This document shows, piece by piece, positions 12,593-21,055 of a stretch of 64,000 nt of DNA. Made by a program: the position numbers and the translations under genes. Below the pieces are notes generated by a model. It had not been told where the DNA came from. It ran no database searches and worked only from the letters and a program-made list of their open reading frames with translations. The stretch comes from Gigaspora margarita (Eukaryota; Glomeromycota; Glomeromycetes; Diversisporales; Gigasporaceae). Where the stretch lies: contig WTPW01000025.1 of the NCBI GenBank assembly GCA_009809945.1, positions 124,026 through 188,025 of the forward strand, given 5' to 3'. Positions within the stretch are counted from its first letter, which is position 1. Each line of letters begins with the position of its first letter.

Positions 12593-13841
12593 CAGTAATA
12601 CCTTTATAAGTGCACGCTCCTGGGACCAAGTTTAACAACGTGCATTTAGAGAACAATAAGAAAAAGTGCATTTATAGGGCATGTATATATTTTGGTCAGC
12701 ATTTGAACGTTGTGAGAAGCATCAGGGTCCCTGGTCCCTTAAAAATACTCATTTTCTTTTCTTTTTTTTCATTCGTATATATTATCCCCCTTCCGTTGTA
12801 TTATTATCGACGTTTGTATCATGGAAACCCCGTGAGATTAGTATGTAATACTATAGTTCCTAAAATAGTATAGATCATTACCTGCTCTGACTTGTATATC
12901 AAAGATATCAGAAATATCAGAGATATCGAATATGTCAGATATATCAGATATATCAGATATATCAGACATATCCGACATATCAAATATATCAACTTTAGAC
13001 AAACTTGTTAGTATTTGAAAATTTAGTCACCATGGATAAAAGACGCAGTAATGTAAAAAGTATAAATACACGACCTTTTGTCGTTCGAAATAAAGCCAAC
13101 TCATTGGAGTTCGAAACCTTCGAAATAAGAGTAGAAGTGTTAAAGTTCCAATTGTTTCCTTTGAGACCCGAATTGTAGTTCGAAAAGTAGTTATACTTAT
13201 CTTTGAGAAACTGAAATTATCGTATACCCAAAAAAAACCCTGATCGTAATAATTACAACCTTGCGCATAGTACCAAACCCGATTTTATCAACCGAAAGTA
13301 GTAAAAGAGTGAAAGGCTTAGTCATCGACCAGATCAATTGTATTTATATAAAAAAACCCGAATTGATTAGATCATTGATTACCTTATTTAACAATTAACT
13401 ACCCGCAAATTAATTCCCACAACCACGTGAGATCATCCTCAATCCGGATCCAAAATTACGTCCGAAGCCCCTATCGACGAACCCGATTGTTCAAGTCACG
13501 TTATCATCGGCAAAACCGAAGAATATTATAACCCTGTCGACTATACTAAAAGACAATCGAAAGAAGTGGATTATTAATATTCACAGAGACATATACTTAT
13601 CTTATTTCAGAACTGCCGCAGCAAGACCTTAAGTTCTAACCCTCGGACCAATTCAACCACCGCCTCTTTCTTTGCCTACCACGTTAGGATTTAAACCTTG
13701 TGGAAATAAAGTATTATTAATTTAGGGAAGAGTATTAGTTGTTTTAGATATTTTTATTGTTTAAGTACAACCTACACCCTTACAACGTGCATTTAGAAAA
13801 GGGATTGCATTTATAGAAGGTGTACTTATGGAGGTTTACTG
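12593..13841. mobile_element. pogo-like TA-flanked element, no transposase left
   Basis: Left end CAGTAATACCTTTATAAG and right-end complement CAGTAAACCTCCATAAG form imperfect inverted repeats. The following AACGTGCATTTAGA word is also repeated in inverted orientation near both ends. TA borders both sides. CAGT ends with TA targets are typical of the pogo/Fot1 branch of Tc1/mariner. The 1249-bp interior has more CpG than the sequence to its left, but no frame I can join into a transposase. The 87-codon open frame at its left end overlaps the terminal repeat and is not a gene. Confidence 0.75.
12903..12992. repeat. 9-bp minisatellite inside the pogo-like element
   Basis: About ten degenerate copies of ATATCAGAT, with variants such as ATATCCGAC. 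Confidence 0.9.
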
Positions 13842-14694
13842 TAATTAATAAGTTCTATAAAAGAATTATTTTTACAGTAACTCAACGAGTGTTGCTAATG
13901 ACTTTAAATGATCTATATTTTTCCTTTATCTTTAACCAATTTGGTTGACTAACTTTAGGGTCTGTAATATATTCATTTGTTGACATTTTCTTGAAAATTT
14001 TGTGTGGAATTAATTATAATATATATCATAATATATACTATAGTTTGTTAATAATAATAATTGTTATATATATATAATGTCCTAAAATCAAATTATTATA
14101 CAAATAATTAATCAATTAAAATAACAATTTAGAATTTTAAATTTGCAAAATTTACAAAATTTTAAATTAATTTACTGATACTTCGTTGTTGCGCAGCAAC
14201 CATATTTGTTAGATCGGAATTTCGTCCAATTAGAGGCGAATTTAGCAATCCCGCAGCCGGGTTGATGTTTCTTATTATATTTTGTACTAGCAAACTTTTC
14301 AATGATATAAGAAAACCCAATGACATATAAATAATAAAAATCAAATAGGTAAAAATTTAATTATTCTAAAAGTGGTTTAATCCACTTAAATTTTGATAAT
14401 TACTTAAATAAAATATAAAATTTCTTAAAAACGTTACTAGCATAAAAAAAATTTTAATATAAATTTCATGACTTTCGACGTTTAAAGATTTTGCCATTAA
14501 GTTTGGATTTGTTAAACGATTTTGCCATTATTAACATTAGATTTGATAAAAGATTTTGCCATCGTTTACACTGAATTTGTAAGTAATTATGGCATTAAAT
14601 TTAAATTTGTTAAACGATTTGGGAAGCATCACTGAATTAAAACTCTTAGGGCCAAAATTTTTCTACAAGATTAAAATTCTATGGCCGTACAATA
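13842..14694. other. Intergenic; repeated GATTTTGCCATT motif; unrecognised minus-strand ORF fragment
   Basis: Between about 14485 and 14640 a motif GATTTTGCCATT with neighbouring TTTGTTAAACGATTT words recurs four times in degenerate form. At 14162-14344 the minus strand is open for 60 codons and includes INPAAGLLNSPLIGRNSD. The block around 14180-14260 is richer in G, C and CpG than its surroundings and could be a fragment of a gene or repeat, but I cannot identify it. Confidence 0.4.
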
Positions 14695-14866
14695 AGAGTG
14701 CTGACATTTATTACGTAATTCTTTAAGGATGGGGTTGCGCAAGTATTATAACAATATCTTAAATTACACATAAATATATAGTACTTATTAGATTGGCCAA
14801 CATATTTATCTTACGTGAGGGATAAACTTATAGTAAATGGATATTACGTAATAAATGTCTCTGCTC
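14695..14866. mobile_element. MITE with TTATTACGTAAT ends (family C, copy 1)
   Basis: A 172-bp TA-flanked element. Both ends carry ACATTTATTACGTAAT within about 20 bases of the border, in inverted orientation. The same end type is seen in the MITE at 17417-17573. Its right border is only 13 bp from the kinase stop codon, so it probably lies in the 3' untranslated region or terminator of that gene. Confidence 0.8.
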
Positions 14867-14879
14867 TAACATTGAAAAT

Positions 14880-15905
14880 TTACTTAACCATAATTTCATA
14901 GTTCTTTTTTAATATACATTGTTCCAAAACTTCAAGAATGTCATTTACTTCTGGTCTATTTGTTGGGTTCTCATTCCAACCATGTTTATAAAGTTTTATG
15001 TATTCTGACGGCATATTATAAGTAGGTTTTTCTCTCCTGCCTTTTAGTACGTGAATAATTATTTGTTCATCTAGCATATCTTCAAATGGCATATGACCGC
15101 TAGAGATCTCCCAGAGAATGACACTTAAACTATATATGTCAGATTCTGGAGTGTAAGTGAATTTGTATAAACTATTTAAAGCCTGTGGGTCAGTAAATGC
15201 TAGATTTCCGCGAACATCACGCTCAATTGATTCCGAATTTCTAAATATGGAGTGATCGAAATCAGCTATCATCATTTTCCCTTTATGGACTAAAATGTTC
15301 TTGGTATGCTGAAATTTAAAAGTTATTTTTCATAAGCCCATATATTTACAATTATAATATGCTGTACAGTTCCGAAATTAATCATCCCTGGCCCGCACTA
15401 TGCAAACATTTGCCTGCATTATGACAATTTTGGCCAGCACTACATGCAAAAAGGGTGCTTAATTTCGGAACTATACTGTAAATTTATACCAATAATATAT
15501 ACTTACTAAATCTGCATGGATAATATTATTATTATGCAAAAACTCAATACCCAATACTATTTCTTTGGCGATACGTAATTTATCAGTCGGTCGTAGATTT
15601 GAAAATTTCTTCTTTAAATAATGCCGTAAATCTCCTCCTTCAGCAAATTGCATAACAATGCCAATACAAGGTGGATCGCTTGTTATAGCATAATATTCTA
15701 TAATGTTAGGATGGTAACAAAGTTTTTGCACCATTTCAAACGTCTGAAGAGTGTCGGAATTTTCAATATTTTTCGAGAATTTGAGAACAACCGGAATGCC
15801 ATTCTTCCATTTAGCCTTATGTATATATGAATAATTTCCTTCGTAGATCATTTCGGAATCATAGAATTCATTGTAATCACAAGATTCGATATGTTTTTCT
15901 AACAT
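14880..15905 (-). CDS. Protein kinase, TKL/tyrosine-kinase-like, two exons
   Basis: Exon 1 is 15905-15507 (133 codons) and exon 2 is 15308-14880. The intron 15506-15309 runs from GTAAGT to TTTCAG and joins in phase 0, giving a 275-residue protein. The start is firm: an in-frame TGA lies three codons upstream. The protein is essentially one kinase domain. A degenerate glycine loop EGNYSYIHKA (22-31) is followed by the ATP-binding Lys42 (VVLK), the catalytic loop HADLHTKN (130-137, Asp132), and DFD instead of DFG at 149-151. Then come AFTDPQAL in place of APE, SDIYSLSVILWE (YSLS where YSFG is usual), GRREKP and NPTNRP. The HADLH loop and the GRREKP/NPTNRP ending are like the kinases expanded in Glomeromycotina. 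There is no signal peptide or membrane segment, so it is probably cytosolic. Catalytic Asp and metal-binding Asp149 are present; loss of the DFG glycine may alter activity. Confidence 0.92.
15367..15478. mobile_element. TA-flanked MITE inside the kinase intron
   Basis: A 112-bp element starting CAGTTCCGAAATTAA; the complement of its right end reads CAGTATAGTTCCGAAATTAA. TA borders both sides. It lies wholly in the 198-bp intron of the kinase gene. Removing it and one TA leaves an 84-bp intron, a size close to the introns of the 20.3-kb gene. Confidence 0.85.
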
Positions 15906-16540
15906 TTCTTTTCAAGCAACGCTGTTATCGAATTAGTAAATAATTTTTTTTATAAAGATATTAAATTTTATTGAGATATGTCCTTCTGGCTTATTTAATT
16001 TAATTTTTATACGCGCGTTTATATATGATCTCAAAATTAGTATTAATTAGATCGATCGTATGGCTGGCGCAAGAGTAATGAATAGCAGTTTTTTTCACTT
16101 ATTTATTTGAAATTTCTTATAGGTAAATTTAAATTAAACATTTTTTCTTAACATGTCGAACCAACGGACCAAAGCTTACAAATGATGTCGTTTTTATTCA
16201 CTATTAAGAAGACTTCTTGAATGAAAAAGAATTCATCCAAAAAATATCATGATTTCTTAAGCCTTAGAAACCTAAAAAATACTTATAGTTGAAAAATATT
16301 CGGTCAGTTTTCAAATATTAAGGAGTTTTAAAATGAAAATACTGCAATCTAATTTACATTGAAATTGGAGTCGTATTTATTTTGAAATTGGAGTCGTATT
16401 TATTTTGAAATAAGTAATGCATCAATCCGATCTTATTTTCAATTAGGCTTTAAACGCACCTATTGGCTAACTTTCGAATTTCCATACATCGACCATTTGA
16501 CATTTTGGCATTCAATTGACTATTAAGATATATGATACTA
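15906..16540. other. Region upstream of the kinase gene
   Basis: Presumed promoter region of the minus-strand kinase, but no motif can be assigned. A 23-bp perfect tandem duplication lies at 16361-16383 and 16384-16406 (unit begins GAAATTGGAGTCG). Confidence 0.5.
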
Positions 16541-16770
16541 TAAATTTATACTAAAAATTGATCTGCGTTTCAAATCGTGGAAGACCATCTCTACAACGTT
16601 TATTTACAAATGAAGCTATTTGTGGAAATCCTGCATTTTATGTTGCAGGTGTCCCACCAACCGGAGCACCAACTGCTGTTTTACATCGGCAATATCTTGA
16701 TTCTCTACAAAATACCATCGCAAGTTTTTTGTTCTTTGGTGATTTGTTTAAATATTCTATTTGGAGATGA
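16541..16770 (+). pseudogene. Unrecognised gene fragment
   Basis: From 16558 (a TTG, not ATG) to 16770 the frame is open for 70 codons, with protein-like composition: NRGRPSLQRLFTNEAICG, then PAFYVAGVPPTGAPTAVLHR, then YLDSLQNTIASFLFFGDLF. An in-frame stop lies just upstream, and I see no splice acceptor or start codon, so it looks like a truncated 3' exon or gene relic. I do not recognise the family. Overlapping frames on both strands are shadows. Confidence 0.4.
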
Positions 16771-17351
16771 CAATTTAACAAAAAATGCTTTGAAAATTTG
16801 AGCGAAAGTTTTTTTTTTTTTTGTAAAGTAATATACAGTACAATATTGATAATATTGATACTGTTATTGTACACAGTAATATTTGTAATAACGATAACGT
16901 AATAATGACTGCACTGATTTCAAAATTTTCCGATTTCATGAAATGAGAGTCGCCAAACATTCCCATTTCACTTTTCGATTCAAAATTTTGAAACACAAAT
17001 GAGATTTTTCAAATTCCTATTTATTTTAAATACGTCACTTTGAAAACCCATTGGAAATATTATATAACTATTTTATAAACTGATTATATAAAACATTTAA
17101 ATATATTGTTTGTTTATTGTAAACATTTTTTTATGCATCAACAATATTGATCTAGAATCAATAATGTTTTTTATAGCCTTTAAGAGAACATAACTTGCAT
17201 TTTAATTTATTAATTTTTCAGCATAACATAACTTCATAAAATATATATTGTTGGATTTATCGATTGTCTATGTATATATAATCAATTAATATTATTGTAA
17301 AAGATAAAAAATTTAATCCAACTCCCAAAGCACGTGAAGAAAATCCACATC
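16771..17351. other. Intergenic, no gene recognised
   Basis: Contains a T-run near 16809 followed by GATAATATTGATA-type short repeats. No supported frame. Confidence 0.5.
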
Positions 17352-17416
17352 CATTATTAAAGTCTGGATTTAACGCGTTAATATCGATGTGCAATAGATG
17401 ATACGGTATAGGTATA

Positions 17417-17573
17417 AGGGAAGTGCCGTTTATTACGTAATTTTAAGGGAGGAGGGTTAGTAGTCTATCGCGTCTTAATATTATATATATATTATTATTG
17501 GCTGCTAATTCGATCACAGGAGAGGGGGTATGACCTTCTAATAAAAAAAATTACGTAATAAACGGCACTTCCC
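17417..17573. mobile_element. MITE with TTATTACGTAAT ends (family C, copy 2), with visible empty sites
   Basis: A 157-bp element with ends AGGGAAGTGCCGTTTATTAC and their complement, bordered by TA. In the sister units at 17668 and about 18145 the same site reads GGTATAAATGATC with no insertion. This fixes the target as a duplicated TA, as for Tc1/mariner-type elements. The end sequence is related to that of the MITE at 14695-14866. Confidence 0.92.
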
Positions 17574-17724
17574 TAAATGATCCAAAATTGTAATGATTAA
17601 TGCATCATTAAGGTCTGGATTTAACGCGTTAATTTCGATGTGCAGTAAATGATACGGTATAGGTATAAATGATCGTTTCTGAATTCCAAATTGTAATGGT
17701 TAATGTATCAATTAGGGTCTGGAT

Positions 17725-18091
17725 CATGGACGATGATTTTATGCAAATTGCATATAACCGCATAAACCGCATAATTTGATTGATAATGCATAGGTTAGAT
17801 TTATTCATAAAGTGTGTTGCTATTAAGTAATTTTCGCATAATTGGCTCTTTAAATACAATTCCGAAAGATTTCAAACAGAAAATCAATCAACGAAATTAC
17901 GAGCAAGGTCGAGAAAAAGATTTGAGGAAGTTTCGTACTAAAACTCCGCACAATCATGCAAAATATGAATTTTGGGAGCAGAATATGCGCATAATTATAA
18001 TATATATATATATATGCGCATCAAAACGCATAATTTACTTTTGCTGCATGCATAATTAACAATTTATTGCAGCATAACATCATCGTCCCTG
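17725..18091. mobile_element. hAT-like MITE, 8-bp target duplication
   Basis: A 367-bp element starting CATGGACGATGATTTTATGC and ending CATCATCGTCCCTG, flanked by perfect 8-bp repeats GTCTGGAT (17717-17724 and 18092-18099). An 8-bp duplication and CA..TG ends fit the hAT superfamily. Both subterminal regions are filled with GCATAA/TTATGC words, plausibly transposase-binding motifs as known for Ac. The 81-codon frame across it is not a gene. Confidence 0.88.
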
Positions 18092-18387
18092 GTCTGGATT
18101 TAACGCGTTAATATCGATGTGCAGTAGATGATACGGTATAGGTATAAATGATCGTTTCTGAATTCTAAAATTGTAATAAAAATTTTATGTGATATGATTT
18201 TTTTCAAAATTACATAAGCATTACGTAAATTTTCCGGATTAATTATAGAAATGTGAAAATTTATATAATCTTTTATTTATAGCTGCATTTTAGATCTTGC
18301 ATTATGCGGTTTATGCATCTTTGACATTCTTAATTTTGATATGAATAACGTTAATAACATTTATAAGTGAACCATATACTGTACATC

Positions 18388-18840
18388 CAGGGTTGTAAAA
18401 TTGCGGTAATTCATTGGTAAAAAACGTTACATACTGGTCGGGCCTATCGTTTTTCCGACAACACTTCCAGACAATGTCAAAATCTCGACAAGTTAGCCCG
18501 CATTAAGTTAAGGTTAGGGTTGGTTCTGGTCAATTTTTGTCTGGATTTTATTTTTCGGGAAAGTAGTTGTCGGGAAATTGATGGAGACCCCTTAATGCTT
18601 AATGGTAACTTACGGTAAGTTACCACAATATATTTCGAACTATTAGAACAATAAAATTTCAAGATTCATGTAACAAATAATTATCATATGATTTATTATA
18701 GTTCTTATAATGGTACTCACAATTAGTAACTTACCAGTAACTTACCAGTAACTTACCAACAACTTACCAGTAACTTACTAGTAACTTACCAGTAACTTAA
18801 CATGTAAATTACCATTGATAAGTTATTATTAACAATCCCG
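18388..18840. mobile_element. hAT-like element with GTAACTTACC array
   Basis: Left end CAGGGTTGTAA and right end TTAACAATCCCG are imperfect inverted repeats. The flanks TGTACATC (18380-18387) and TGTATATC (18841-18848) agree at 7 of 8 positions, fitting an aged hAT target duplication. The right half holds an 11-bp array of AGTAACTTACC, and the same word occurs inverted near 18600-18632. No transposase is present. Confidence 0.65.
18725..18800. repeat. 11-bp minisatellite AGTAACTTACC
   Basis: About seven tandem copies with one or two changes each, inside the hAT-like element. Confidence 0.9.
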
Positions 18841-18848
18841 TGTATATC

Positions 18849-19129
18849 GCCGAAATAGTAAATTCTGTAACAAAATTTTTTATCGTAATTCATGATAGAA
18901 ACATGATAATTCCTATGTAAAATTACTTTACGTTCGTCAAATTAGCTAAACCTCATTTTTATTGTTAAAGAATTTCTGGCCATAGAATAGAATGAATCGA
19001 AAATGTCTCTATTACAATAAATTATACAAAGTTCACTATCTTTTTTTTTTTTTTTTTTAAAAAAAAAAAACTAAATTAGCAATTATTATACCAATTCGAA
19101 AGAAAGTCGCTATTATTCGCAGTAATTTC
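18849..19129. other. Intergenic with long T-then-A run
   Basis: A run of about 18 T followed by about 11 A at 19042-19070. No gene. Confidence 0.6.
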
Positions 19130-20040
19130 GGATTTTCATAATAAATATTCATCACGTGCGACTTTAAATAATAAGCGATAAAATGTATCGCTTCCAATAA
19201 TAATATTTTAAAAAAATTTGCTATAGAAATTACATTTACGGAAAAACATCCACAATTATTACATAATAAATATTTATCATATGCGATCCTAAATAATAAG
19301 CGATAAAATGTATCGCTTCTAATAAAAATATTGCTATAGAAATTACTTTATGGAAACGCACCCGATTGATAATTATTAAATGTTATATAATCAGGCAGTT
19401 TATTTATGAATACTGCTAAGGGAAAACCTGATTTTCGGAAACTCGTTTTAGGGAAACAAATAATATTAAATTCTTTTCGGTACGAAATTTCGGAACAATC
19501 CTTGGTGGCAATTATATTAAAAGAATATTTTGTGCAACATTTATGATATGTTAAGTAATAAAATTCTATGCAGCATATAAATGTTGTACCCATTATTTCT
19601 ACCCCAGTAGGACCACCAATTAGATCTCTTATAATAAGCGCGAATAAGATCTCCGGATAAGGTGTAACGTGAAAATCACGCATTTTTTAAAAAAGTGCCG
19701 ATAACTCAAATTTTTGCCTATGAAACTACCTACTGCGCACTAACAAAAATATTCCTTGCAAAATTTTGGTATAGAATAAGCCTTCTTCGGTCATTACTAT
19801 ACCTAACATAAAGTTTTATGAAATTTAAAAATATTGAGCATATTAATTTGTTTTGATTAGTGTAAATCATCTAATTGGTGCATTTCCACGACCCCACTGG
19901 GGTAGCCACCGATTATATAACATTAATTAAATGATTATTAATCGGCTGCTTTTCCATAAATGTAATTTCTAGAACAATATTTTTATTAGATCCGAAACAT
20001 TTTGTCGCGATTACTTAAGCCAAACTCTGAATTCGGAATA
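19130..20040. repeat. Tandem plus inverted repeat cluster (foldback-like element)
   Basis: A unit with AAATAATAAGCGATAAAATG and GCTATAGAAATTAC is present twice in tandem (about 19130-19255 and 19256-19355). The second copy and its right flank recur inverted at about 19905-20010 with roughly three-quarters identity by eye. The arms bracket the open frame at 19348-19683. Outer borders are uncertain and no target duplication was found. The part at 19700-19860 also matches 11770-11930. Confidence 0.6.
19348..19683 (-). CDS. Hypothetical protein, uncertain
   Basis: A 111-codon frame starting MRDFHVTPYPEILFALIIRD and rich in aromatic and Cys residues (for example ICCIEFYYLTYHKCC). It lies in the CpG-containing gene island but between the arms of a foldback-like repeat, and its 3' end runs into the left arm. 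I recognise no family and see no intron or neighbour that supports it. It could be cargo of the repeat, a relic, or chance. Confidence 0.22.
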   Translation of the reverse strand: MRDFHVTPYPEILFALIIRDLIGGPTGVEIMGTTFICCIEFYYLTYHKCCTKYSFNIIATKDCSEISYRKEFNIICFPKTSFRKSGFPLAVFINKLPDYITFNNYQSGAFP

Positions 20041-20252
20041 ATTCTAATCAATAGATTAAAATGTATAAACACAAAATATATTAACCTATTTTATTGTTTT
20101 TTTTTTATTATTTAAATGTAATTTTGTGGTTAAACCAGTGTTATTAAATTTGCAAGGTCAATTAGCCTTCTTGAAATAATTTTTGTCAAGTCATTTTCGT
20201 CATTGAATTTATTGCTAAATTTTTAAGTCATTTAACAACATTGTATTGAACT

Positions 20253-21055
20253 ATGTCAAGCTCTGTGAAATTTGCGAAAAATTGTTATGATTGTTTTATA
20301 GATAAGCAAGGATGTGAAAGTGAAAGCCCTGGAACTTTTCGATGTAAAAGATGTAAGGGTAAAAACAAATGGTGCTGGTTCTTATGTGAAAAATGTGAAA
20401 GTAAAAATAAAGAACAAGATAAAAATAAAGAATTTAAAAATAAAAAACGGTTTAATCCGTGTGATGATTGTGCAATGATTAAAACAGGTAATGAAATATA
20501 ATGAATACAATAAATAAAATATGCTTGTCTTTTTTAAGTCTGTAAAACTAACCAATATTAATATTTTGTTCAAGATCCTGAAATATATGAAATTATACCT
20601 AAAGTTTTTCTTCGGCATCCTAAAAACTCTTCAATTACTGACATTGAAATTACTCCCGGTAAGAATTTGTTAAAATCGTTATTTATTCTATTGCTTTCAA
20701 TTAATGCTAACTTTGTATTAATAGATATAAGTAAAAACATTAATGATTCGATGAAATTTTTTAATTCAAACAATCAACCAATAACTATAGGCAAGTTATT
20801 TATTTAATTATAAATTATACAAATAATTGTTACTTACTTTTAACATTAATAGAACTCGTGAAATACATGAAAAATTCGTTACAGTCTCCATCCTTCAATT
20901 ATAATTTCCCACTAACTCCTAATACTTTTACGTCAAATCAAACATTAGCTTCTTCCCCCCGGAACTCTAATTGTAATTACCCAAGAATTTTATTTGAAAT
21001 GACAGACTATGATCCAATCAATTTAAAATATAATATCTGTAGATTCGAATTCTGA
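20253..21055 (+). CDS. Zn2Cys6-like cysteine-cluster protein, four exons
   Basis: Exons 20253-20487, 20575-20658, 20725-20790 and 20853-21055 join with all introns in phase 1 and give 195 residues. Introns are 87, 66 and 62 bp; the first two are GT-AG and the third is GC-AG with a perfect G|GCAAGT donor. An in-frame TGA lies two codons before the start. The N-terminus has six cysteines spaced C11-x2-C14-x6-C21-x9-C31-x2-C34-x6-C41, which satisfies the fungal Zn2Cys6 binuclear-cluster spacing; C45, C48 and a later PCDDC follow. The usual basic residues after the second Cys are missing (FIDKQG), so DNA binding is not assured. A Lys/Asn/Glu-rich linker follows, then a Ser/Asn/Pro-rich C-terminal half that is unrecognised. 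Likely a nuclear regulator or a metal-binding protein. Intron 2 is also open and in frame (see findings). Confidence 0.82.

Larger units (their letters stand above)
17352..18178. repeat. Three tandem ~105-bp units, two of them interrupted by transposons
   Basis: Each unit carries GTCTGGATTTAACGCGTTAA, then TCGATGTGCA, GATACGGTATAGGTATAA and a TTCTGAATTC block (the last lost from unit 1). Unit 1 is about 17361-17610 and is split by the MITE at 17417-17573. Unit 2 is about 17611-17713 and intact. Unit 3 is about 17715-18178 and split by the hAT-like MITE at 17725-18091. The intact units supply the empty sites for both insertions. Confidence 0.88.

Noticed and set aside
12610..12873. 87-codon plus-strand ORF
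   Set aside because: It begins in the terminal repeat of the pogo-like element and reads through its low-complexity interior.
16577..16996. Overlapping ORFs on both strands around the orphan fragment
   Set aside because: Shadows of the 16558-16770 frame or of the T-run; composition not protein-like.
17629..18059. ORFs of 76 and 81 codons
   Set aside because: They are created by the tandem units and the hAT-like MITE; boundaries do not respect the insertion borders.
18477..18662. 61-codon minus-strand ORF
   Set aside because: Lies inside the hAT-like element 18388-18840 with no recognisable protein.
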